Assembly: GCA_031259645.1 (NCBI GenBank)
Contig: JAIRLC010000135.1
Location: 1 to 5,552 of the forward strand
Direction: 5' to 3'
Origin: Prevotellaceae bacterium
GTDB lineage: Bacteria; Bacteroidota; Bacteroidia; Bacteroidales; UBA932
Length of the DNA: 5,552 nucleotides
Shown here: piece after piece, positions 1-5,532 of the stretch
How the letters are laid out: every line of letters starts with the position of its first letter
Numbering within the stretch: the first letter of the stretch is position 1
Program-made: the position numbers and the translations under genes
The notes under the pieces: generated by a model
What the model was told of the DNA's origin: nothing
The model's input: the letters and a program-made list of their open reading frames with translations, nothing else
Database searches by the model: none

Positions 1-120
1 GATAATCCTTTGAGTTCTTACATGAAACGATGGATTCTTATATTTCTTGCCGCAGGGATTATTTTCCTTATTATAAGGCGACATTGGCAGAAAATCTCAA
101 AACTAATCAAAGAGGGATAA
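1..120 (+). CDS. C-terminal end of an unidentified membrane protein (partial), or a 32-residue small membrane protein
   Basis: The frame is open from the first base and ends in TAA at 118-120. It encodes 39 residues, so the gene probably begins outside the window. An internal ATG at 22 could instead start a 32-residue protein, but no ribosome binding site precedes it. The piece has one hydrophobic helix (WILIFLAAGIIFLII) flanked by KR before and RR after, then a basic, amphipathic tail ending KLIKEG. That is the pattern of a single-pass anchor or the last helix of a membrane protein with a cytoplasmic basic tail. It is convergent with the mrp-type gene, with only two bases between the two stop codons. 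The family cannot be told from so short a piece. The opposite strand is also open here but encodes nothing recognisable, and the clean helix supports the + strand reading. Confidence 0.55.
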   Translation, partial: DNPLSSYMKRWILIFLAAGIIFLIIRRHWQKISKLIKEG

Positions 121-122
121 CG

Positions 123-986
123 TTAAAATTGTAACATTGTGGCAATCTTCCCGGCCAGTGCAAGGAATGCTGCTCCGGCGGCATTTTCCTTTAATGCGAT
201 GGGCATTCCCTCATCGCTGCTTTCGCGGATGCTTTGCACAATGGGAAGCTGTGCCAACAAAGGCAAATGCAGTTTTCCGGCCAACCGCGCGGCGCCGTCC
301 TTTCCGAAAATATAATATTTGTTGTCGGGTAATTCTTCGGGAGTAAACCAAGCCATATTTTCGACTAATCCCAATACCGGCACGTTCACCTTATCATTTA
401 AAAACATGTTCACGCCTTTCTCCACGTCAATCAGGGCGACGGCTTGCGGCGTGCTCACCACCACGGCGCCCGACAGTTTCACTTCCTGAATCATGCTCAC
501 GTGGATGTCGCCTGTGCCGGGCGGCAAATCAATCAACAGCACATCCAACGCGCCCCATTCCACTTGATTCAGCAATTGCCTCAGCGCATTGGTAGCCATT
601 GGCCCGCGCCATATCAAAGGCATGCCGGCAGCGCTGAAATAACCAATCGACATCCATTTCACGCCATAACGTTCCACCGGTATAATCCGTTCCACGCCGG
701 CTACGGTTTCTACGGCCGGCTGTTCGTGTCCGGTGCCGGTCATTTTAGGAATAGACGGCCCGTACACATCGGCGTCCATCAGTCCCACTTTAAACCCTTG
801 CCGCGCCAAGGCCACCGCAAGGTTTACCGCTACGGTTGATTTGCCCACGCCGCCTTTTCCCGACGCCACCGCCACCACATGGCGGATTTGCGACAATTCT
901 TCCTTCGCTATATTTTTCTCTGGAACAACGGGGCTTTCCGGCGACGGCTTCACATAATGCAACCCCTGATACGCATTTTGTTTCAT
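123..986 (-). CDS. mrp: Mrp/ApbC/NBP35-family P-loop ATPase, short form without DUF59 and without cysteines
   Basis: A 287-residue cytoplasmic ATPase of the Mrp/ApbC (Ind1/NBP35) branch of the MinD/ParA superfamily. Characterised members bind and transfer Fe-S clusters as dimers. Visible motifs are the deviant Walker A GKGGVGKST at 43-51 with signature Lys44 and P-loop Lys49, switch I DADVYGPS at 71-78, and Walker B/switch II LIDLPPGTGD at 151-160. The family segment VENMAWF lies at about 208-214. Typical Mrp proteins are about 360 residues, with an N-terminal DUF59/MIP18 domain and a C-terminal CxxC cluster site. Here the P-loop starts at residue 43, so DUF59 is absent, and the CxxC position reads FTPEELPDNKYY. 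The whole protein contains no cysteine. The ATG lies 3 bp after the lpxA stop, in the same frame, with GAGGAAG inside the lpxA end as a weak ribosome binding site. Family assignment is secure; an Fe-S carrier role is doubtful, and a ParA-like or partner-dependent function is possible. Confidence 0.93.
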   Translation of the reverse strand: MKQNAYQGLHYVKPSPESPVVPEKNIAKEELSQIRHVVAVASGKGGVGKSTVAVNLAVALARQGFKVGLMDADVYGPSIPKMTGTGHEQPAVETVAGVERIIPVERYGVKWMSIGYFSAAGMPLIWRGPMATNALRQLLNQVEWGALDVLLIDLPPGTGDIHVSMIQEVKLSGAVVVSTPQAVALIDVEKGVNMFLNDKVNVPVLGLVENMAWFTPEELPDNKYYIFGKDGAARLAGKLHLPLLAQLPIVQSIRESSDEGMPIALKENAAGAAFLALAGKIATMLQF

Positions 987-989
987 AAC

Positions 990-1781
990 CTATTCTTCCT
1001 CGAGGCTTCCCACACTTTTAATGATGCCGCGCTTCGAGGCACGGATAAAATCAAGTATCGTATTGCGTTCGACGGACGCCGGGAAACCGGCTTCCACCTT
1101 ATGACAGGCGTCCGTAACATTAAACCCGCTCTGGTATATCACTTTGTAAATATCGGTAATAAGCGTAATTTGCTCATTGGTGAAACCGCGACGGCGCAAT
1201 CCGATAAGGTTAATCCCGCCAAAAGCTAAGGGGCGCCGGCCTGCCAAGGCATACGGAGGCACATCTTTTCCGAAGAACGACCCGCCCGAAATCATGGCGT
1301 GGGCGCCTACCCTGCAAAATTGATGGGCGCCCGACGATCCGCCTATTATGGCGCAATCATGCACTTCCACTTCGCCGGCCAAGCCTGTAAAACTGGCCAG
1401 AATGACCTGGTTGCCCACGCTGCAATCGTGCGCCACGTGCACATACGACATGAGCAAACAATTACTTCCCACTTTGGTAATATTCTTTCCGCTGGCAGCC
1501 GTACCACGATTTACCGTTACATATTCGCGTAACGTGGTGTTGTCGCCAATTTCTACGTGAGTGATTTCGCCCGCAAATTTCAAATCCTGCGGCACGGCGC
1601 CAATCACAGCGCCCGGAAAAATCTTACAGTTCTTCCCGATTTTCACATAATCCATGATGGTAACGTTGGGACCAATCCATGTGCCCTCTCCTATTTCCAC
1701 ATGTTGGGAAATGCTGGTAAACGGCTCTACAACTACATTAGCGCCTATGCGCGCTTCAGGATGAATACTTGTTAAACTCAT
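990..1781 (-). CDS. lpxA: acyl-[ACP]-UDP-N-acetylglucosamine O-acyltransferase LpxA
   Basis: A 263-residue cytoplasmic enzyme, close to the 262 of E. coli LpxA. It transfers a 3-hydroxyacyl chain from ACP to the 3-OH of UDP-GlcNAc, the first and reversible step of lipid A synthesis, and acts as a trimer. Residues 1 to about 185 form hexapeptide repeats of a left-handed beta helix (IGEGTWIGPNV, IGKNCKIFPGAVIG and similar). The helical C-terminal domain begins near GINLIGLRRRGF (189-200). The VHVAHDC segment supplies His118, equivalent to catalytic His125 of E. coli, and His115 matches His122. His153 in AHQF matches His160. E. coli His144 is replaced by Glu137. The position of the E. coli acyl-length ruler Gly173 is also glycine (Gly166), which fits a long acyl chain. 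The ATG is 9 bp after the lpxC-fabZ stop and in the same frame, with no nearby Shine-Dalgarno, so co-transcription with lpxC-fabZ is likely. Confidence 0.97.
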   Translation of the reverse strand: MSLTSIHPEARIGANVVVEPFTSISQHVEIGEGTWIGPNVTIMDYVKIGKNCKIFPGAVIGAVPQDLKFAGEITHVEIGDNTTLREYVTVNRGTAASGKNITKVGSNCLLMSYVHVAHDCSVGNQVILASFTGLAGEVEVHDCAIIGGSSGAHQFCRVGAHAMISGGSFFGKDVPPYALAGRRPLAFGGINLIGLRRRGFTNEQITLITDIYKVIYQSGFNVTDACHKVEAGFPASVERNTILDFIRASKRGIIKSVGSLEEE

Positions 1782-1790
1782 GAAAACTGT

Positions 1791-3185
1791 TTATTTATTT
1801 TTTATTACTTGGGCGGTTAATTCCCCTTCACAAACCATGGTGTCGCCCACAAACGCATGTCCCAACATCGACACAATACCTCTCCGGATGGGCTCCAGCA
1901 ACGCAAGTTTGAAGATAAGCGTATCACCGGGCACTACTTTCTTTTTGAATTTCACCTTGTCTATTTTCAAAAAATAGGTCGAATAATTTTCGGGATCTTC
2001 TACGCAGCCCAATACCAGAATACCTCCTACCTGCGCCATTGCTTCAATGAGCAACACGCCGGGCATCACCGGCTCGTCGGGAAAGTGGCCTACGAAGAAC
2101 GGCTCATTCATGGTCACATTCTTCACGCCCACCACATAATTTTCCGCACGATGAATAATTTTATCAACCAACAGGAACGGCGGACGATGCGGCAACAATT
2201 TCCGCACTCCGTTAATGTCGAACAGCGGCTCCTGGTTAGGGTCATAATGAGGCGCCGCCGGCTTTTGCAATTCTTTCTTCGCCATTCTCCGCAGCACCTT
2301 TGCCGTTTCGGTATTTATTTGGTGACCCGGTTTGTTGGCAATAACTTTCCCCTTTATCGGGAACCCTACCAGCGACAAATCGCCCACCAGATCAAGCAAC
2401 TTATGGCGCGCCACCTCGTTCGGGAAACGCAGTTCCAAATGATTCAAATAGCCTTCGGGCGCACGCTCCACCGTTTGTTTATTAAAAATAGCCGCCAGCC
2501 GGTCGAGTTCTTCCTGCGACACAGGTTTCTCCACAATAATAATGGCATTGTCGAAATCGCCGCCTTTGATCAGGTTATTTTTAAGCAGCGGCTCCAGCTC
2601 ATGCAGAAAAACAAACGTGCGGCAAGGCGCTATTTCCGCAGCAAAATCATTCAAATCGCCCAAACGGGCATACTGGTTGCCCACCACCTTGGAATTGAAA
2701 TCAACCATCACTTCGATGCTGAACTTATCATCGGGCAGGAAGGTAATTTCCTTTCCGGAGGCCTCGTCGCAATACACATATTTCTCCTTGATCTCGAAAT
2801 ACCGGCGGTCTTCCGCCTGTTCTTCGACGCCCGCCCCGGCGATGGCTTTCACATAATCGCGGGCGCTGCCGTCCATAATAGGCGCTTCGGGCGCGTTCAC
2901 CCTGATCAGGGCATTGTCAACCCCCACGCCGGATAAAGCAGCCAGCACGTGTTCTATGGTGCTGATTTTAACCCCATTTTTTTCTAATGTCGTACCTCTG
3001 GAATTGGCTGTAACATTTTCTGCAAAGGCTTCTATTATAGGTTGTTCCTGTAAATCAATGCGCTGAAATTTAATTCCATGGTTCACTTCGGCAGGCGCTA
3101 TGGTCATCTCCACCTGTAATCCTGTATGTAACCCCTTGCCTGTGAAAGAAATAGATTTTTTTAGCGTTTGTTGTTTTTGTTGCAT
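1791..3185 (-). CDS. lpxC/fabZ: bifunctional UDP-3-O-acyl-N-acetylglucosamine deacetylase / 3-hydroxyacyl-[ACP] dehydratase (LpxC-FabZ fusion)
   Basis: A 464-residue natural fusion of two cytoplasmic enzymes. LpxC (about 1-305) is the zinc deacetylase for the committed lipid A step. It shows GKGLHTG at 16-22, catalytic Glu78 and zinc ligand His79 in STIEHV, CRTF at 188-191, and HKLLD with zinc ligands His261 and Asp265. Asp269 and His288 match E. coli Asp246 and His265. A short proline-rich linker (about 306-320) leads to FabZ (about 321-464), which dehydrates (R)-3-hydroxyacyl-ACP in fatty acid elongation. FabZ shows LPHRPPFLLVD (331-341), catalytic His367 in GHFP and Glu381 in IEAMAQ, with the usual 14-residue spacing. 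Both active sites look intact. The frame can be extended to a TTG at 3191, but the ATG at 3185 begins the normal N-terminus and is preferred. The fusion is a known Bacteroidota trait. A promoter lies just upstream in the gap after lpxD. Confidence 0.97.
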   Translation of the reverse strand: MQQKQQTLKKSISFTGKGLHTGLQVEMTIAPAEVNHGIKFQRIDLQEQPIIEAFAENVTANSRGTTLEKNGVKISTIEHVLAALSGVGVDNALIRVNAPEAPIMDGSARDYVKAIAGAGVEEQAEDRRYFEIKEKYVYCDEASGKEITFLPDDKFSIEVMVDFNSKVVGNQYARLGDLNDFAAEIAPCRTFVFLHELEPLLKNNLIKGGDFDNAIIIVEKPVSQEELDRLAAIFNKQTVERAPEGYLNHLELRFPNEVARHKLLDLVGDLSLVGFPIKGKVIANKPGHQINTETAKVLRRMAKKELQKPAAPHYDPNQEPLFDINGVRKLLPHRPPFLLVDKIIHRAENYVVGVKNVTMNEPFFVGHFPDEPVMPGVLLIEAMAQVGGILVLGCVEDPENYSTYFLKIDKVKFKKKVVPGDTLIFKLALLEPIRRGIVSMLGHAFVGDTMVCEGELTAQVIKNK

Positions 3186-3196
3186 AGACAAATTTA

Positions 3197-3206
3197 AAAT
3201 GCATTT
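3197..3206. repeat. 10-bp perfect palindrome in the predicted lpxC leader
   Basis: AAATGCATTT reads the same on both strands and sits at or just after the predicted start of transcription of lpxC-fabZ. It could be an operator half or full site, or a chance product of AT-rich DNA. No regulator is identified from the sequence. Confidence 0.4.
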
Positions 3207-3212
3207 AATCTA

Positions 3213-3244
3213 CAAAGATACGCAAAAATTCCGAACTCACCTAA
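3213..3244 (-). promoter_or_regulatory. predicted Bacteroidota-type promoter for lpxC-fabZ, lpxA and mrp
   Basis: On the - strand TATCTTTG (3213-3220) matches the -7 consensus TAnnTTTG exactly. TTAG (3241-3244) lies 20 bp upstream and matches the -33 consensus TTTG at three of four bases. Transcription would start near 3205-3208, giving a leader of about 20 nt before the lpxC ATG. The location in the only sizeable intergenic gap of the cluster supports it. A second match, TAAATTTG at 3189-3196, lies almost on the ATG and has no -33 box, so it is less likely. No start site has been measured. Confidence 0.6.
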
Positions 3245-3285
3245 TTGCCACAAATCCCGGCATAAATAATCCTAAATTTAAAAAT

Positions 3286-4311
3286 CTACGTTCTATGGCT
3301 TATTTCGTCCAGTTGCTTTTTAATTTCGGGCAACCGGCGGAACAACACATAACTCCTGAAATAATCGCGGTAGTAAATGGCCGGAGAGCCGAGCAGCACT
3401 TCGTCCTCCTGCTTGATGCTGGCATTCACGCCCGCCTGTGCCCCCAGCGTAGTCCTGTCGGCAATAGTAAGATGCCCGGCCACGCCCGTCTGTCCGGCAA
3501 ACACGCAATGTTTCCCCACTTTCGTGGAGCCTGCAATGCCGGTTTGCGCGGCAATCACCGTATGTTCGCCAATTTCCACATTGTGGGCAATCTGGATAAG
3601 ATTGTCCAACTTCACGCCTTTACGAACTATCGTGGCGTCCATCGTGGCGCGGTCTATCACCGTATTGGCGCCGATTTCCACATCGTCTTCAATAATCACA
3701 TGTCCTATTTGCGGAATTTTTTTGTACGTGCCGGCGGCGGTAGGCGCAAAACCGAAACCGTCCGACCCGATTACGGCATTGGCATGAATAATACAATTAT
3801 TGCCCACCTTACACCCCGCATAAATGCGTACGCCCGGATAAATAATACAGTTTTCGCCTACAGTTACCTGTTCGCCGAGATATACATGCGGAAATATTTT
3901 CGTGTTGTTTCCCACCTTAGTTCCCCGCCCCACGTGCGCGAATTGTCCCACCCACACATGGTGTCCCAGCTTGGCGCGCCAAGACACATGCGCCCGCCAC
4001 GAACGCCCTTTTTTGTTCAGCGTCTTCATCGAATTATATAAATCGAGCAAAGACGCAATCGCTTCGTAGGCATTATCCACGCGGATGAGCGTAGCCGACA
4101 CCGGCTGTTTCAGGTCAAAACTGCGATTTATTAACACAATAGAAGCCGCCGTAGTGTAAAGGTATTGTTCATATTTCGGGTTGGCTAAAAAACATAGCGT
4201 ACCGGGACGCCCTTGCTCAATGCGGGCTATGGTGGACGCTGTCGCTTCCGGATTTCCTTCTACCTCACCATGTAAATAATCGGCTAAAACCGCTGCTGTA
4301 AATTGCATCAT
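3286..4311 (-). CDS. lpxD: UDP-3-O-(3-hydroxyacyl)glucosamine N-acyltransferase LpxD
   Basis: A 341-residue cytoplasmic trimeric acyltransferase, the usual LpxD length. It adds a second 3-hydroxyacyl chain from ACP to the amino group exposed by LpxC, the third lipid A step. Residues 1 to about 100 form the N-terminal uridine-binding domain, with FLANPKY at 41-47. About 105-310 is a left-handed beta helix of hexapeptide repeats. The family segment [10 protein letters not shown] is at 181-190. His243 in IAHNVEIG matches catalytic His239 of E. coli, and His280 in AGH matches His276. The C-terminal tail ([15 protein letters not shown] onward) is helical and charged. The start is ATGATG at 4311; an in-frame TAA lies directly before it, so no longer start exists. 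The HD-domain gene ends 27 bp upstream. A promoter-like element lies inside the end of that gene, so lpxD may be transcribed alone as well as from upstream. Confidence 0.97.
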   Translation of the reverse strand: MMQFTAAVLADYLHGEVEGNPEATASTIARIEQGRPGTLCFLANPKYEQYLYTTAASIVLINRSFDLKQPVSATLIRVDNAYEAIASLLDLYNSMKTLNKKGRSWRAHVSWRAKLGHHVWVGQFAHVGRGTKVGNNTKIFPHVYLGEQVTVGENCIIYPGVRIYAGCKVGNNCIIHANAVIGSDGFGFAPTAAGTYKKIPQIGHVIIEDDVEIGANTVIDRATMDATIVRKGVKLDNLIQIAHNVEIGEHTVIAAQTGIAGSTKVGKHCVFAGQTGVAGHLTIADRTTLGAQAGVNASIKQEDEVLLGSPAIYYRDYFRSYVLFRRLPEIKKQLDEISHRT

Positions 4312-4333
4312 TTATGTTTTTAGAATGAATAAT

Positions 4334-4338
4334 CTCCT
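4334..4338 (-). promoter_or_regulatory. AGGAG Shine-Dalgarno-like site far from lpxD start
   Basis: AGGAG lies immediately after the HD gene stop codon but 22 nt before the lpxD ATG, much further than the usual 5-9 nt. No alternative lpxD start fits it, because an in-frame TAA directly precedes the ATG. It is likely non-functional or part of a structured leader. Confidence 0.25.
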
Positions 4339-5514
4339 CTATTTTCCGGGATAACAAAGATAATATTTTTTTGTTACTTTCGAAAACGCCTGTGAATTTA
4401 GCATGTCCGACACGTCGTAAATATCACAAAGGACGCCGCCGTGCATCCTGATTTTTATTTTTTCCGACCGGCTTTCGTATCCTTTATTTGAAATTTCGCC
4501 CTGCCACATCATTGTCCCGCCTTTCTTCAATTCGCTTTCTTCAAAAGGACGGTCGCTCAACTCGACCTTCGGCAAGCGGCGATGTACAAGCATTCTTGAC
4601 AAGTCCGGCAACAGCTCATCTTCATGCTGCATCCACACTTTTATGGCACAATCAATATCGCTGTCGTCGAGCAATGCAAACAAACGCAAGGCTTCGCCCG
4701 ACTCAAAATCGTGCAGCGCCGGAGATTCTTTCAGGAAGTACGCCAGCGCCGGCGACGCGAACACCTGCACCCCGGCATGCATCAATGTGCGTGCACGCGA
4801 CAGGATTTCCAGCAACAGCCGGTCGGCCGCAATCACCGTCTTATGCAGGTAAACTTGCCAATACATGAGCCGGCGCGAAATCAGGAATTTCTCTACCGAA
4901 TAAATACCTTTCGCCTCTACCACCAGTTCGTCATCAACCACATCAAGCATTTTGAGGATACGTTCCACGCCGACCATCCCTTCGGCTACACCCGAAAAAA
5001 AGCTGTCGCGCAGCAAATAATCCAAACGATCCACATCCAATTGCCCCGATACCAGTTGATGCAAAAAGCGTTTTTTATACTTTCCTTCAAAAATGGCAAT
5101 CGCTTTATCGAGCCGCCCGCCGAACTGCTCATTCAGGTGTTTCATGAACAACAACGAAAGTTGTTCGTGATGTACTTTTTCCACAATGGCGCTTTCGAGT
5201 GTGTGGCTAAACGGCCCGTGCCCGACGTCGTGCAGCAGGATGGCGCACAGGGCTGCTTCCGTTTCATCGTGCGTAATGTCATGCCCTTTTGCACGCAGGG
5301 AAGCAATCGCCTCTTTCATCAGGTGCATGGCGCCCAAGGCGTGCCCCAGCCGCGAATGGCAAGCGCCGGGATATACCAGATGACTTAATCCGAGCTGTTT
5401 GATATTCCGCAAACGCTGCATCCACGGATGTTCCAAGAGGTCATATATTATTCCGGCCGGTATATCAATAAACCCGTGTATGGGGTCATTCACAATTTTC
5501 TTCTTTGGAATCAT
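4339..5514 (-). CDS. HD-domain phosphohydrolase, SAMHD1/COG1078-like, probable nucleotide triphosphohydrolase
   Basis: A 391-residue soluble protein of the HD superfamily, similar in its N-terminal half to SAMHD1 and bacterial dNTP triphosphohydrolases. Putative metal ligands are His58 (GHALG), His95-Asp96 (LLHDVGHGPFSH, 93-104) and Asp162 (DVDRLDYLLRD, 160-170). These match SAMHD1 His167, His206, Asp207 and Asp311. RLRNIKQLG (34-42) supplies Gln40 and Leu41, matching SAMHD1 Gln149 and Leu150. Arg55, Tyr166, Asp170 and Tyr222 also match nucleotide-contacting residues, and His116 matches His233. SAMHD1 Lys312 is Arg163 and Gln375 is Leu223. The C-terminal 130 residues are poorly recognisable. 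I start at the ATG at 5514; the frame could extend to a TTG at 5529, but that would overlap the promoter-like motif. lpxD follows 27 bp downstream. The substrate is inferred, and no direct role in lipid A is evident. Confidence 0.85.
   Translation of the reverse strand: MIPKKKIVNDPIHGFIDIPAGIIYDLLEHPWMQRLRNIKQLGLSHLVYPGACHSRLGHALGAMHLMKEAIASLRAKGHDITHDETEAALCAILLHDVGHGPFSHTLESAIVEKVHHEQLSLLFMKHLNEQFGGRLDKAIAIFEGKYKKRFLHQLVSGQLDVDRLDYLLRDSFFSGVAEGMVGVERILKMLDVVDDELVVEAKGIYSVEKFLISRRLMYWQVYLHKTVIAADRLLLEILSRARTLMHAGVQVFASPALAYFLKESPALHDFESGEALRLFALLDDSDIDCAIKVWMQHEDELLPDLSRMLVHRRLPKVELSDRPFEESELKKGGTMMWQGEISNKGYESRSEKIKIRMHGGVLCDIYDVSDMLNSQAFSKVTKKYYLCYPGK
4355..4386 (-). promoter_or_regulatory. 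predicted promoter for lpxD inside the end of the HD-domain gene
   Basis: On the - strand TATCTTTG (4355-4362) matches the Bacteroidota -7 motif TAnnTTTG exactly and is the same octamer as before lpxC-fabZ. TTTT (4383-4386) lies 20 bp upstream, three of four to the -33 TTTG, with the same spacing as in the lpxC promoter. It overlaps the Tyr-Leu-Cys codons near the C-terminus of the HD protein. The predicted transcript starts about 36 nt before the lpxD ATG. It is a motif match only. Confidence 0.45.
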
Positions 5515-5518
5515 AATG

Positions 5519-5526
5519 TAAAGGTA
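5519..5526 (-). promoter_or_regulatory. promoter-like -7 motif next to the start of the HD-domain gene
   Basis: TACCTTTA on the - strand differs from TAnnTTTG only in the last base and ends four bases before the ATG at 5514. If used, transcription would start at or just inside the start codon, giving a leaderless or nearly leaderless mRNA. No convincing -33 box lies within the remaining bases of the window. Confidence 0.35.
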
Positions 5527-5532
5527 CAAAAG

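Noticed and set aside
66..78. Palindrome CCTTATTATAAGG as a terminator for mrp
   Set aside because: The stem is only five or six base pairs with a tiny loop, is AT-rich and has no adjacent T-run on the - strand. It also encodes part of the membrane helix of the left-hand gene.
1857..2936. A 359-codon open frame on the + strand opposite lpxC-fabZ
   Set aside because: Its translation is rich in His, Arg and Gln with no recognisable domain, and it lies entirely opposite a gene with complete active-site motifs. It is a by-product of codon bias.
3186..3191. TTG at 3191 as the start of lpxC-fabZ
   Set aside because: It adds only two residues, and the ATG at 3185 gives the normal LpxC N-terminus.
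3100..4041. A 313-codon open frame on the + strand opposite lpxD and the lpxC start
   Set aside because: It crosses the promoter gap and two real genes, and its translation shows no family features. The lpxD hexapeptide repeats on the other strand explain its repetitive look.
990..4311. Hexapeptide repeats of LpxA and LpxD as a DNA repeat array
   Set aside because: The periodicity is at the protein level (left-handed beta helix); the DNA shows no extended exact repeats and no CRISPR-like spacing.
4624..5388. A 254-codon open frame on the + strand opposite the HD-domain gene
   Set aside because: No domain is recognisable and it is rich in Gln, His and Arg. The opposite strand encodes conserved HD motifs over the same span.
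5515..5529. TTG at 5529 as the start of the HD-domain gene
   Set aside because: It adds five residues with no family support and overlaps the promoter-like TACCTTTA motif; the ATG at 5514 is the better start.
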